DNA of 64,000 bases, taken from Corydoras sp. C115 (lineage: Eukaryota; Chordata; Actinopteri; Siluriformes; Callichthyidae). Below are positions 34,185 to 47,910 of the stretch, in pieces. The translations under genes and the position numbers were made by a program. The DNA lies in NCBI GenBank assembly GCA_019802505.1, contig JAFMOC010000093.1:963001-1027000 (forward strand), read 5' to 3'. Each line of letters begins with the position of its first letter. The first letter of the stretch is position 1. The notes below the pieces were generated by a model. That model was not told the DNA's origin and made no database searches. It saw only the letters and a list, made by a program, of their open reading frames with translations.

Positions 34185-37100
34185 TTCTCCTTTTTTTGCA
34201 AAGACACTAAAAATGTTTACAAAAAGTATTGCAGCAACTTTTGTGCAGTGTAAATTCTCAAAACTAAATCCGGAAATTCTTTTTTTTTTCAGGAAATGTT
34301 GCACCAAACAGAATGTGGGGATTGTCATTTTTTTTCAGCAGCAAAAAACCTTAACCAGCCCCGGGGTGCACATGAAATGATCCAAGACATCCCCTAATTT
34401 GGGAAGTAATCTGAAATGCAGATGGGCAAACATTTGTTTCTGTAATTTATGTGGTAAATCTTAATGAAGTAAAGCAGGATGATATGGCACAAGACTCATC
34501 CCTGAAGGAGGGCTTCATTTATCTAAGGGGGGAGAAAAGGTTTGCTATGGCAACGTCCTGCGCCTTTAGTAGCACCAAATACATTTCTTCATCCAAACTC
34601 AGACTCTCAGCCTTCCAACGGGCTGCCACAGTCAGAAAATGTTTGACGACTTAAATCTTGTGGCACTAGACATTTTCTTTTGACAAAATCAGATAATCAA
34701 CCTTTTCTTAACAACAGCCACACGACTGAATCATATACACTGTAACATCACAGTTGTGAAACACACACTCAGAACAGTGTTAGAAATGTTTTAGGAGAAA
34801 ATAAAAACAAAACAAATTGAAAATCAACTATGAAAATTAGTACTGAAACAGAAAAAGAAAAACTATTTTACAGAAATCAGGTAATTTACATATAATTAAA
34901 CATGAGGCTACATAAATAAGTGGATACAAAACTTATTTATAGAAAATTCTATACAGAATGTATTGCTGTTTCAATACATAATACTGAGTGTTTTTAGTAA
35001 TGTTTGTTAACATTTGCTATAAACTCTTTAAAACCTCCACAACAGACAAATACTTTAAATCTTTAACCAAATTTTGGCCTTTTGTCCTTCGGGGTGAAGT
35101 TCCTTGTATTGAGACATGGCTGTATATGGAAAATCAATGGTGCTACAGTTGTATCTGTGAAAGCAAACAAATGTGGTGGACACGATCTATAAGGTTGTCT
35201 TTGGTCGCGTGTAAAGAGAAAAAGGTCTAGGCTCAAAAAGGCGCTTGGCTCAGGTTAAAGAGCTTTGAAATTCAAGTCAGGATAAAATGGAACAATCCAC
35301 TTCTGGATAACGCGGATCAGTGGAACAGCTTTGTAAGCAGCACTGTGAAAGACCGGCGGTCCTCTTAATAAAACAAATAAAGAATATCAATAACCGAAAG
35401 CGGCCTTTTATGGGTTAGAATGCAAAATGTTCCAGTTGCTTCGCTTACTAGCTTTTCCAGTTTGCATCGAGCCTTTAATAATTCTATGTAACAAATGCTT
35501 ATTGAGATGGATTTGGCTGCCAACACACCAGCTGATTATGGAGAGTTCAAATATTAAAATAAGAAGAAAATTTAAACAATGATTAAAATAAAATCACAAT
35601 ACAGCAATTCAGTAAGATGGCATCAGGTGTTTGGCATGGTATGGTCCTCAGGAGGGAAAAAAAAAAAAAAACCCTTTAACAATACATCAAAGTGCAAAGA
35701 TTAAGAAACAGTATAGGGCTCAATATGCGTATGGTACATTGAATTATCTATCTGGGAGCAAAGGCATTGTGGTGTGACATGGATAAGCAGACAAACTTAC
35801 AAAACTACCACAAGCACAAAAAGTCATTTGGGCACGTTGTGAAATGCAAATGCGGACCATCGCACTGAAATTATATATGTGCAGGACCAGTTTTACAGAA
35901 AGTGCACCTTTTTGCTTAGTTTCGAATTTTCAATGGCCGTAGCTCACTTCATAGGCCCTGAAATTAAAGGTTTAGGACATCACAGACAAATAACAGTGAC
36001 AAAAGCAACACACAAAGGACAGAGCGGTTTGAGGGCTAGGTCTGTCAAAGGTCATTTTCACTCATTGCCTCATGGCAACTCATAAAATGTGTACTTTTTC
36101 GCAGTGCGTACAGCACTTCCCCTTTTCCTGTAACTGCTCAATTATGTCGTTTTCCCATAAAAGGCTGGACAAAAAAGCCGATCTTGTGCTTTCAAAAAGC
36201 TGGAGATCACCTCAAATGTGACAAGAGCTTGGGAGGGCAGATGTTTTCTCTAAAGACTGGACTAAAGGCAGTCAGTCATAATAAAGGACCGAGCCCTTAC
36301 TTACACAGCAAAACTGACAAAAGGTGTAAGGCAGAGAGCAGGTTTAAGTGTCACTTGTGCATTTTGTAGGCTTGCTTTTTTTTAACAAAAGCTTGTTTCA
36401 CAGCACAATGTGGGCATGTGCGTCTGCACACAAAGACCAACTTAACAACTCTGTCACTTTTTAAGACTTGTGATTCCATAAGGGCAAATAAGAGAAGATA
36501 TAATCCATTGACACCACCCAAGTCATGCCACTGCATCAAACTTCAGCAAGGACGCTGCCCTTAATTAAGAGGATCACAGCAGTGGGATTGAGTCATACAC
36601 AAGCCTGGACGTGCCAAACTTTCGTCACACATACAAATACAAAATACAACATTCGCACAAACCCCATTCACATCGACAACCAGACGCACTGAACTTCTTA
36701 TGAGCAAGGCTTCTGGTTTAGCTTTTCAATACTATTAGGAAAGTTTGTCCCATCATCTGAAATGTTAAGATAGAATATGGCATTTGTTAGTTTCAGTCCG
36801 ATCAAGCAGACTTTTAATACAGTAGTGTGGCAATAAACTTTTTTTAGAGTGTCTGCTTTAAAACGCCAAGCTCCTCTGTTTTAACTGGCCCCTGCTTGCC
36901 ATCAGAAAGCAATGTCCATGTGTAAACACGCTCGTTTTCAGTCCTAACAAGGTTAAAGACCTAAAAGCATGCATTGGGCATTATCTTCCCAGAAGGCAAG
37001 CAGGTGTTTTCAGTTCACATAGAGTTAATCACGTATTTAAAAGAAGTTATAACATGACAGCACTGTTTCTCGACCAAAAGGGTTTTTTGTGCCGTTAATC

Positions 37101-37349
37101 CGGCAGGTTGAGAAAGCCATGCTCGGACAGCAATAGTGTCAGCGGAATAAGAAGTCTGTCGAGACGGCCGCAGAAAAACTCCGTCTCGGCTGACCGCGGC
37201 GTTCTACAGAAGTCGACCCTCCAAAATGTGTTGCACAGTGAAAATAGGATCAGTGGGTGAGTGGTGGGTGGGGGGGGGATTCAAAAAAAAAAAAAAAAAA
37301 AGTCCCAGAAGTGGAACACCATAGCTGGAGCACCACTCAGCAGTCCTTA
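34185..37349 (-). other. Probable long 3' UTR of scarb2
   Basis: This 3.2-kb stretch after the scarb2 stop has no copy of the dispersed retroposon, although copies are frequent on both sides. I see no other gene. Absence of insertions fits transcribed, selected UTR sequence; this is inference. Confidence 0.35.
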
Positions 37350-40300
37350 TCAACATTTCTCTGCCTCCACTGGTGACATTGCGATGTAAGACCCGTTTTT
37401 CATAGGCTGGTTGCTGTGGGCTTCAGGAGACTCGTCCGATTTGCTGCTGACCGGAGTGTATGCCGTGTCATCTTTCGTCTGTAGAAAAATGTGTGTGAAA
37501 ATTCATTTATCGGTGCCGTGGAGTTGGAAACATTTTCAGGTTACACAGATACAACTGACGTCAAAATGTTGACCAGTTTTAAGGCTTAAGAACTTCAAAG
37601 ACATAAGAGAAGTAAAAACCTAAAACTTAAACATATTCCATGCAAATAGGCAACGAACATGCTTTGCATAACCAAATGCATGTTACTATGTAAAAAGAAA
37701 TTATATATAAAAGGGAGGTACTTAAACATAGCATAGTAATCATGACTGGCTAAAATGCAATCTCCAGTACTTCTAATTCGCTTTAAAAATGATAAGCAAA
37801 CAGTGAGCAAATAAAAAAGGAAAAAGGGGTAGATATTGACTTACAGTCAAAGAATGAAAAGCTTCGGTAAAATCAATACGTTTTACTTCATTCTGAATAG
37901 GAACAAAAAAGGGGAGGGAGGGGATGTTACTGAAAATTGAACAAGGCAGCATTATGCAAAATAATACTTTGTTTATTACATTATGCAAAAATACCAGTTA
38001 GACAACTTATGGTAAATTATTAAAAAGAAATTTTTAAAAATGGTTTCCTCTAATAGGCTGTACTATTTGAGAAAATTTGGTATTTGTAGTAGTGCAAGTT
38101 AGAAGGATCTATGCCTGCGTCTGAAATCGCGTACTGCTTGCTATGTAGTACGCAAACACTGTAGATGAGAATGGCTGGTATGTCAACACGCAGTAGACAT
38201 CATGTAGCAGGTGAAAATTCCTCAGTTGAACTACTGAAATGGAAGCTATTTTAAGGTAAGTGACGGCAGAACCATCCTATGATTTAACTAGAGCTAAATC
38301 ACTTGAACAAGCTAATAAATATTTTTTTTAAAAACACCACATGTTGGAAGGTGGGGAAATTAATGTGTAAATCATCACAAAATCACAAACACTTGTATGT
38401 AATGTCCAATATCAAATAAAAGAACTTCACATCAAATTACATTAAGAATATTACGGATCTGATGCAACTGAGGTGGTATAATTACTACATATTTGCTTAC
38501 TCACAGAGCCTAATGCTTTACCTACACCAAAATTATTACCTACACCTTAGATTTTTTTCCCCTACTTTTTTTTGATAAAATTTCTTTTATCCACTGTGCT
38601 AATGATAGAACAGTTTACAGGCCCAAATGTTTAAATACATTTTAAAAAATGGAAACCTTAACATTTTTTTTTTTTTTTTTAGTGAAGCATTAATAAATAA
38701 TACTGGTATGATTTGTCTCATCACGCAGCATGTCGAGAGGTTTCTTGCACATAAGCCTGGTAGTAAAATGTATTAGTAAAAACATGCATTGAATATAAGC
38801 CTCATGCACCTGAGCCAACACATGCAGGTGAATTAAAACAAATTTCCTGTACTTTTTCTAAGGGATAGATGGTGTTGTCACAGCAATGAACATGATAAGC
38901 TACTGCTAACAATCAATAATGATTGATTATCAGTAATATTCATCTGAAAACACAAATCTGTACGGTTATGGTTTTAAGAGGCATGTCTATAGACCTTAAA
39001 AACCTCACCCTTCCTGTCTATTTTTTGCTACTACCAAAAGGAAGACAGCATACCATGAGTGCAACCACAAGAGGGGCAATTAACAACCATTTGTTTTCAT
39101 GTTGTGGTAACCATAGCAAAGCTTCATGGTGCTTGACAGTTTTTCTGGCTGTGTGCGTTTTAATCATTAAAATATTAAACAAATATATACATATTTTTAA
39201 ATAAGATAAGGCCATCATAAGGCACCAAACCCAATTCTGTTTGACATTTAACAGTAATACACTTAAAAAGAATAATGTTTGAGGTTTAACAATATGAACC
39301 CTGAGTTAATGAGGACAAACTTCATACTTATGCCAATAATCATGATAATAATTGTTAACAGATAAGAGTCCCTTGTTAAAATGTCAATGCATTTGTCATC
39401 TACAAATAGCTCTTATTGGCCAATTAAATTGAAAACTGATTCATGAGATGAGTTCCCATATCTGTATGTTCAGTTGTAAAAATCTGAACTTTGAATTTTG
39501 GTGTTTTATTATACTGAATTTTCAGGACCAAAACAAACCAGCTGTGAAATTACAATTCAGTTTTCTGATAACATAAGGATGGAATGCAGGGATACCAGAA
39601 GGCAAAGTCGTCTTACCTTTCTTTGGCGATTCCTGCACAGGAGGAAGATAAAGACAAGCAGTAATATCGCACCCATGGCCATGATGATTACAGGGAAGTT
39701 GGACACTATGGTTACGATAACGAGCAGAGTTTTCATTTGCGAGGCCGAACCATCGTCGATGGTTGCTGTCTGTTAAACCAGAGATCAAATCATTTTAGCA
39801 AAAACCATCAGCAAAAACAACCAGGGTGAATTAACATGCAACACAGTCAACCAAAAAGCTCTTACCTCATTAACATACATAATTGGGAAAATGGTTTCGT
39901 TTAGATATCTGGTTGCACTGAAATGGAAATAAAATGTATGCCTTTAGATGCTTACAAAATACATTATACAACATTCTTTGGTTTGAACTTCAAACTTGTT
40001 GCTAAGGGCGATAGAAATTTAAATTAAAATCTGGAACTTACGGAAAGCCAGGGACCCTCTTCATTATAATGTTTAACTGGGCTCTCTTACAGGCACGGAT
40101 AGGAACTCCAGTGGTCTGCCGCAAAACAACAATATTCAAATATTTACACTGCAAATTATTTAAACCTGACTTTTATCAACTTTTAATTAAGGAAGCTATG
40201 ACCGAGCTAATTAAATAATGTATACAACTAATAATAATCTAAATTAACTTACCGGGTTCAGGTCAAGGTAAGTTTCATGTTCCTCCTTGTTTGGATTCAT

Positions 40301-43300
40301 TCCATCAACAGCTTCAATGTACCTTTTGTCAGCTTGGTAGAAATGTGGAAATGACACGACTATCGGGGCTCCTATAAAAACAAAAATAAAATTTTAAAAA
40401 TTAACAACAAAAAAAATTATTTATGTTAAAAACAAGGATTAACTTGATTTGTTGAGTCTCTTTCAAATATACAAAAAAAAATAATTATAACTGGACTCAT
40501 TTCAATTTATAGTTAGGTTTTTTAATGATCTGCAATCTCAACGGCCACCACTTTACGCCCCAGAACTCTCTGTTTGAGCAAAACACAGGGTTTAGGTCAC
40601 TGTCATCTTGTACCAGGGTCAGAACAAAATTCCATTTTGTGCTTGCTTTGTGATTTTGACCATGACCTAAATATACCCAAACCAGTCAAATCCAGCAGGA
40701 AAGGTTTGCAAGTTAAGCAAAGCAGACATTTCACTTCCCTTACGTCGATCCTGTGGTAGTTCTCCTTTTAAATACGAAGTGCATATGTCAATTTGAAAAA
40801 CTCTTGAGTCATCTAAAGAGTGCTCACATGATTAAAAACCATGACTTCACCATCAGCAAACACTGCTATCAGCACCATGAGTGATGGAGGAAGCAATAAA
40901 GAGAATAGTGTAGCTTTGCCTCAATCATGTCTCGATTGGTGGTTTAATCTGCAGCGTTTAGCTTTGACCTGGAGTTATTCATTAAGCACCTGTGTGCCGT
41001 CCTCGGGAGTTTTGCCACAGTGCAAAGAAGTGCAAACAAAAGGGACACCGATCAAAAATGAACTTCAGTCTAGAGAGGAGTAATGCTGACTGGGTGGAAA
41101 AAAAAGCGGTTGTTCTGCTAACAACCACCTTCAGTCAATAGTATTGGAATCAAGAGTTCGCATGATGGTAAAATATAAGTATTTTGAAACAAAAAAGGGC
41201 GGCACGGTGGCTTAGTGGTTAGCACGTTCGCCTCTCAGCGCTAGGGATTCCCGGTTCGAATCCCCACCTGGGTGGAGTTTCTATGTTCTCCCTGTGTCTG
41301 CGTGGGTTTCCTCCGGGTTCTCCGGTTTCCTCCCACAGTCCAAAAACATGGATCAAGTCAATGGAGTTCTCAAAATTGCCCCATATAAAGTGTGTCTGTG
41401 TGAGTGAGGGTGTGCCCAGCGATGGATTGGCGCCCTGTCCTGGGTGTGTCTGCCCAGCGCCTGAGATGTTCTCCCCTGGATGGGCATGGGGAACCCCACC
41501 GCGACCCTAATAGAGGATAAAGCGGGAGATAATGAATGAATGAATGAAACGAAACAAAAAAGACAATGTTGCTTAACATTTTAGGGAACAAAGTTCATTT
41601 GATATTGGTAAAATGGTAACTAGCTACCAAGAACCAAAGAACCAAAGCCTGTGACTTTAACTCATGTGAAATAAGGAAAATAATACAAGTAATAAATATA
41701 CACATGTTTATAATCATGTGCACATTTAGCAGATGCTTTTATCCAAGGTTAGAGCACTGTTAGAACACTGGGTCAGATATGATACAACACCCATGGACAA
41801 ATTAAGGGTTAAGAGCCTCCCATTAAGTAAATATGACCTTACCATCACGGCACACACTGACTTTAAGCACTCCTTTGCCCAGGCACTCTCCAGCAGGCAC
41901 ACAGAAGCCCGCATTTGCAGGATTCTCTTCCGGAGGAGCCAAAACATCAGAGGGAGGAGCAAAGCGAAATGCTGGAATTCCCTTCACCTCTTCATCCTTT
42001 ACATATCCAAGATGGATGGATCTACACACAGGAGGGAAAAAAAAGAACATGTTTGCTGGTCTGAAAAAATATTCATTTTCATAAATGAAATCGGTTTTAC
42101 ATAATCTCTTATTATTATTTGATTCATGGTGTATTTGCCCAGCGCCCGAAACATTCTCCCCTGGATGGGCATGGGGAACCCCCCCCGCGACCCTAGTAGA
42201 GGATAAGGCGGAAGATAATGGATGGATGGGTATTAACTTTAAAGAAGAATTCTGTATCAATCAAAATGTGGAGCTGTGCGTGCTAAAGCAAGAATATTAA
42301 TTGAATGTAAACCATATCAGAAAAAAAACTGATGTTGATCAATGATTTCCAAAATCCAAGACTGTTTACTATAGAAACACAGATTATGGTAATAGATGTT
42401 AATTAATATACAGTTCTTAAGTTTTGCAGATCTACATTTATATGTAACCCAGTAGAAACACACTTCAGTAGAGCGGATCATCAGCTTCTTAGTAACACTG
42501 GGACACCTTTTAACTAACAAAACCATTTCCAAGGAGGGCAAAAAAAAAAAAAAATCCAGAAAACAACTCGGTAAAGCCGAAGTCACTCGGATAATTTGCA
42601 TAAACTTTCAACTGAAGCACTAAATGTCATGTTACTTTTCAATAACAAGACAATTTGCATTAACAATTCCAAAAAGTGGATGTTTGACTGAATGTACGAG
42701 GTTGCTACACTGCGGGACATTACCTGCAGAGATCCGCAGCGAAAATGTAAAGAAGCTCGTCTCTAGAAAGGAAAGTGTGGAACACGCTGCCATCAGTGCC
42801 GTTGATCATGTTACTCTGATCGGACGACCACCACTTCATTTTACTGCAATAAAGAAAAGAAAAGCAAGCAGGAGTTTAGTTTGATTTTTACACACATACT
42901 AATTATATTAGACTATAACAGAAAGCAGCAAATCATTCAGTTTCACTGAAGTCTTGTGGAATTTTCTGGCTGAACTCTCAACAGATAGATCACTGAGTAA
43001 ACAAATCGCCAAAAGGGCCAAGTAGACCAAAGGGAGAAAGTTAAGCAAACTAGTGATTACCGTATTCCATTCCAGGTTTCGATCTTTCCATAGTCCATAT
43101 GGTTCTGTTCTCCAGTGTGAAAAACAAATTCTCCTTCATGAGTTCCATTTTTCTAAAATGACATAAGATGTTCATCAGACCTCTGCCGAGCTCGGTAAAC
43201 AAGTCTGATTTAACTAGATTTGCTTAGTTTGGCTGTGAGGACATTTTAAGTCCAGAGACACGGACACGCAGATTCTAAACTAATGATCTTTTACACCAAC

Positions 43301-46300
43301 CAATACAATCTAAAAGAAATTATAATACAGGTTTAGTGAGGGAACATTATACTTTAGATAACATCACATTGATCTCAACACTCAGCAAAAACTTAATTAA
43401 AACAACTAAAATACTGAACAGAGCTTTGCGTTTTGTAACCCATTGACCTTAAGGTATTGAGCTAGTCTATCATAATTGTACCGATTGATTATCAGAGCGA
43501 ACCCTGCGGTCGGATTGAATCAGTTTGGTGATTTAACACTGATTATTTGAATAAGTACAAGTATAATCAATAAGTATATATCAATAAATGATGTTTTATT
43601 TGATGTGGATTTGATATTTCATCATATTTTAACTTTTTAAGTGCAGTTTAATTTATGTCAGATTCTCACCTGGTACATGAGTCCAAAGTACTCTGGTACA
43701 TCGGACTTTAGAGCATGGATTTTGGCCATTAGAGGGTCTTTGAAGCCCCACAGTATCTCATGGACTGTACGCGTCATGAACAGGTCAACACCCAATGAAT
43801 CGATATACAAAGAGATCATGGGGCGGATGAAGAAAGAATAGGACTTCAATTCATTCATTATGGCCTAAAGAGAAACAAAGTAAAACGATTTGTATGCGTT
43901 TTTTTTCATCCAGGAGCAAAATCACGACAAAAGCATGAAAATTATGATAACTCACAATGAACGGAATGTTGGGAATGGTCACGACGTCCAGCTCCGGGTT
44001 TCCGGAAGACATTTCCGGAAGAAATACGAAACTCTTTGGATTGGTGGCAAAGACTTTTGTACCGTTCTCCAAGTACGTCACATTTTCACGTGGTCTGTAT
44101 TCCCTTATGTAACAAACAGGAAATGTTTAGAGATCTAGCTGATTTGACTTTTGTGCAAACTGTGAGTTTCTCCTGAACGTACGAAAACAAACTATTGGCT
44201 ACCAATGTAATTAATTGGTTAGAGGGTGCGAGGGAATTTTGCTTTCCACTGCATCTCACAAATCATTACATTTCCATTACACCTGACTCAAAAGTCAACA
44301 CTTCCTCTTAGATACCATCTGTATACATACAGTTTCACTGTTACTTCCTTTAACATCTGAGTCATGTCTGGTGCATCACAGAAGGCAATACATTATAAAA
44401 GAAGAAAATAAAAGGAAAAAAAATCGTACATGACATTAACCCTAGCAGGAAAAACTAAATGTGACGTCATAAAAAGTTGCTCTAAAATGTAACTCTTAAG
44501 AAGCTTTAAAAGTTGATATCAAACGGGAGTTGGTGCTGTACCTGTAAGTGTAAGGGCCCACTTGGGTGACATGAGGCTTTTCTAAACCAGCTTTAAACTG
44601 TTCAGGGTTGGTCACGTTGAAAAAGAAATACTGCATGTAAACTGGTGGTGGAGGATTAATCCAGCCCTCGAGTACTCGACTGTTCTGAGCCAAAGTAATC
44701 TCCTACAGGAAAGAAAGCATAATAACAAAACTATGAGAAAAATCATGAGTGAAACCAGTGAAATAAACCAATAAAACAATTATACAGAGGTGTATTTTAA
44801 GGAAGATGAAGATTAAGTAACCTTTGTGCAAGCAATCATTCAGCTCACACCACACTTCCTAAAAATGACTTCTTCCAGTAAAGTAGGTTGTGTATTTGGT
44901 TTAATTCAGGTGACAGACAGAGCTAACAGAAAATGTTTAAAGTTCACTGGGTCAGCAGGGTCTTTAGGGCAATATGTGAACAACCTCAGGAAAACCAAGC
45001 GGACATGTGACAGGGTCATCCATGAAGGAAAAGGCGATATGTAGTCAGCATTAAGAACCTAAAGCGTCGGCGTGCAATCGGATGGCGTCAACATTTTGTA
45101 TGTCCTGTCAGCTAAACCGAAAAGAGAAAAGTCTTAAATTTCAACCACTGCGACTAAATAGAACGGCAAGAATATGAAATGACAATTCCATGGCCACAGG
45201 TTTAAATCTTTCAAATGATTACATATGGATGTTTAATCTCACAGTAATGCGGATCACGTGGTTAAAAGAAAAAACTGTGATGAAGCAGCTTTAGATGGTA
45301 GGGAAGCATAAAAACTTTAATCCTGTCTATATCCCAAATCCATTTAGAAAGGTAGGTTAGACAAATGTAAAAGAACCACTGATTTTTATTGCAATCTGAC
45401 CAAATCTAACCTCAAATATATTTTAGAAAATTACTACATGATCTTTTTGTGTGCGTTTTTTTTTTTTTTTTGAGCCTGAAGCACACAAAGAACACAATTG
45501 TTCCTTTTCCCACCCATATCCATTCCACGATTATGTATTGCTAAATAATAATAATAAAAAACTGATCGTATTTCATTCCTTATTGTTGTATGATATTGAG
45601 CCAAGCAGGTTAAGTCACTGAAGTGCATCATTCATGAGAAAAAGTGCTGCGGTTTAGGAAAATCTCTCACTTTCATGCGCTTATAAGGACTCTTTGGAAA
45701 AGGCTTTCCTAACTGCTTTCTCTGGACCATGGGTAAAGTATGAGGTACTTGAGAAACCTTCTACTAAAACTACTCACAAATGTGTGACAAAACTCAGCCC
45801 CGATGGACTTTTGGGAAGCCGAACTGACTCAGACTTTTAAATCCTTGCGCACACCTCTGAATGTTTAGGTGGTAATTTAAGGATTAGGTTCTGAGAAATA
45901 GGTATCAAATATTTGGAAATTATCCTACCACGCCCCTTTCTCTTTTTTATTGTACAGGTTCTTTGCTTTGTATGTGTTTATTTGTGGGCAGTTTTCATGA
46001 AGTCCATTAATGAGGTTTAACACCAAAACTTCTACATGTTAGAAAAACTCAGCCCTTCATGCTTTCACGAAACAAAGAAAACAAGGTTAAATACCGATAA
46101 CCCTGAAAGCAAATGACCATGTCCACAAGCCTTGAACGGCATCGTCTCTAAGGGAAATTCGTCACTCACATTTAACATGTGCCGTTTTCAAAACCTTGAT
46201 CTTGGACAGTGATAATTGTCTGGATGCAGGTTATTTCCTTACAGCCTAAGCACAAGTTAAAGTTCGTATGGACAAGTTAAAACAAGACTGGATAGGCAGA

Positions 46301-46765
46301 GATAAAAACTGGTTTAAAGGGTCGTTCGGCTGGAAAATGAGTGTGTGAATCAAAATTGTGGGAAATGATAACTTGGTTGGGAATGAATTACAACATCTGC
46401 AAAAAAAAGCCAAAGGGAGCGGAGGAATGCTGGTAAACCCTGTATAACACTTTCTCCAAACTGTTTAGACAACAGGTTTATAAAAGTCGGCACAAGGACA
46501 ATGGTTGAAAGACAGGCGACTTTTCAGTTAACGTACATCTATACTGCTTCTTCCACGCCCTGTTTAGGAACTATGCAGGTCCTGAGGGTTTGAAAAAAAA
46601 GTGTCACAAGTTATATGAGCGGTCCTGTTGGAGCTTAAACAAACGTTTATGTTAAAACTGAGACGCGTAGCTGATTTACAGATGAATGAGTACACTATTA
46701 CACGTTTTCTAATTACGTAGCCCTGAGCCTGAGTGAAGTGTCCCAAAGTCTCCTTTTAGGACAAG

Positions 46766-46818
<53 letters not shown>

Positions 46819-47910
46819 CAGAAATTCCACCTTACTCAGAAGGGGGTACAGAATTCCAAGTATTTAACAAGAACACCCCTTGCTTTTCCCCCTCCATGAG
46901 CACCACACCTCCCCCACACCACACAAATACAACCACAACCCCGGGTCTGAAGGAGCAAAACAAATCAGCTACTGGGATGGAAGCAAATTTACACCACAGA
47001 GTGTAAAAGCACCTGAAGTTCAAAATGAAAAAAAAAAGAAACCTTCACGTCAGACAGGTCACGACATGTTAAATCGTTTCCTGTCATGTTTAACATCAGG
47101 TGTTAATATGCAACCGGCTTCTATAAGGATTAAATGAAGCATATTATGGGATAAGGTCTTTATTTGGTTTGAGATTTTACATATTCTACGTGTGTGTGTG
47201 TGTGTGTGTGTGTACATTTGGCTAAATTGATGAGGTGAAAAATAATAAATAAATACCGTGCCATATTTTGAATACACAACACAAAAATATAAGGAGATTC
47301 CCAAATTTGGGGTAAAATAACTAAGAGATGAACACTCAATAAGAAGTCGTTTTAATTTCAGAACTAAATTGTCGATCTCTAAATGATCTTTAAACTAAAA
47401 GCTGCTCCCGTTTACAAGGACGGTGTGAATGGATTAAATCGTCTGCGCATATATTCCAATGTTTACTGCAATCATACGCCGGTTCTTGATGAATGAATAA
47501 CACAGTTTTAAAAGTGGATGAATCGCAATTGCGAATTGTTAACGCTGATTTTTGAGCTAAAAGTAGATGTGATCCCTAAAGCATACTTTGTGGTTAATAT
47601 TTTTAAGTCAAACAAGTATTTTCGACAGCATCCTGGTTGAGGGTAAATAACCGTATATATACGCCCTAGAATATTACCCAACGTTACTATCCGGTGAATT
47701 AGTGAACGAAATACACACAAAAAAAGAAATGATCGTTAATAGCAGGGTTTTTTTTAAAAAAAGCTCTTGAGGTAACTTCAATCTTACCTTTTTAATTCTT
47801 TCTTGTATCATGGTTTGGAAGACTTGTCCCACCATCAGGGCGATCCCCACTATCAGCAGATGAGCACTCACAATTCCGGTGGCGTAAATGGCACAAGATC
47901 GTCTCGTCAT
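37350..47910 (-). CDS. scarb2: Lysosome membrane protein 2 (LIMP-2), CD36 family
   Basis: In mammals LIMP-2 is a two-pass lysosomal membrane glycoprotein that carries beta-glucocerebrosidase to lysosomes. Exons (minus strand): 47910-47788, 44702-44542, 44103-43956, 43864-43670, 43152-43061, 42843-42724, 42021-41843, 40371-40253, 40115-40042, 39917-39866, 39769-39617, 37478-37350. All phases agree, giving 514 aa; human LIMP-2 is 478. Residues about 11-30 form the N-terminal membrane anchor and about 440-466 the C-terminal one. The luminal CD36 domain shows FFFNVTNPEQF, VGPYTYREYRP, ILWGFKDPL, SNMINGTDGS, ADLCRSIHLGY, GIPAFRFAPP, the FCVPAGECLGKGVLKVSVC cysteine region, SFPHFYQAD and EEHETYLDLNP. 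Several NxT sequons are present. The helix region that binds the enzyme in mammals is poorly conserved. The tail after the second membrane segment is about 45 residues and lacks the mammalian DExxxLI signal; it contains YTPV and YIAM instead. A 48-nt candidate exon at 37892-37845 would lengthen the tail. SCARB1 and CD36 fit less well. It could be a fish-specific scarb2 paralogue. Confidence 0.9.
37845..37892 (-). other. scarb2: Candidate 48-nt in-frame extra exon of scarb2
   Basis: On the minus strand a pyrimidine-rich tract ending CCTATTCAG precedes 48 bases coding NEVKRIDFTEAFHSLT. These are followed by the donor GTAAGTC. Entry and exit are both phase 0, matching the exon 11/12 junction, so inclusion keeps the frame and gives 530 aa. 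It could be constitutive or a cassette. Confidence 0.6.
41198..41550 (+). mobile_element. Dispersed retroposon family, reference full-length copy
   Basis: The best copy to define the family. It starts GGCGGCACGG. The head TGGCTTAGTGG..GGTTCGAATCC has A and B boxes and resembles tRNA-Val (GTGGTTAGCACGTTCGCCT). The body contains TTTCCTCCGGGTTCTCCGG, CAGTCCAAAAACATGGATCAA, CCCAGCGATGGATTGGCGCC and GTTCTCCCCTGGATGGGCAT. The 3' end is CCTAATAGAGGATAAAGCG then (ATGA)n. It is flanked by GAAACAAAAAAG at 41186-41197 and 41551-41562. The structure is that of a tRNA-derived SINE moved by LINE-type reverse transcription. Confidence 0.93.
41722..41749 (-). mobile_element. Fragment of the second SINE family, 3' end only
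   Basis: CATTTAGCAGATGCTTTTATCC matches the 3' end of the SINE at 60348. It lies in scarb2 intron 7, just past the exon 7 donor. Confidence 0.6.
42128..42229 (+). mobile_element. scarb2: Dispersed retroposon copy, 5' truncated
   Basis: Only the 3' 100 bases, in scarb2 intron 6, about 110 bases from exon 7. Confidence 0.85.
46768..46817. repeat. scarb2: (AT)n microsatellite
   Basis: About 25 AT units in scarb2 intron 1. Confidence 0.9.
47190..47212. repeat. scarb2: (GT)n microsatellite
   Basis: About 11 units in scarb2 intron 1. Confidence 0.85.
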
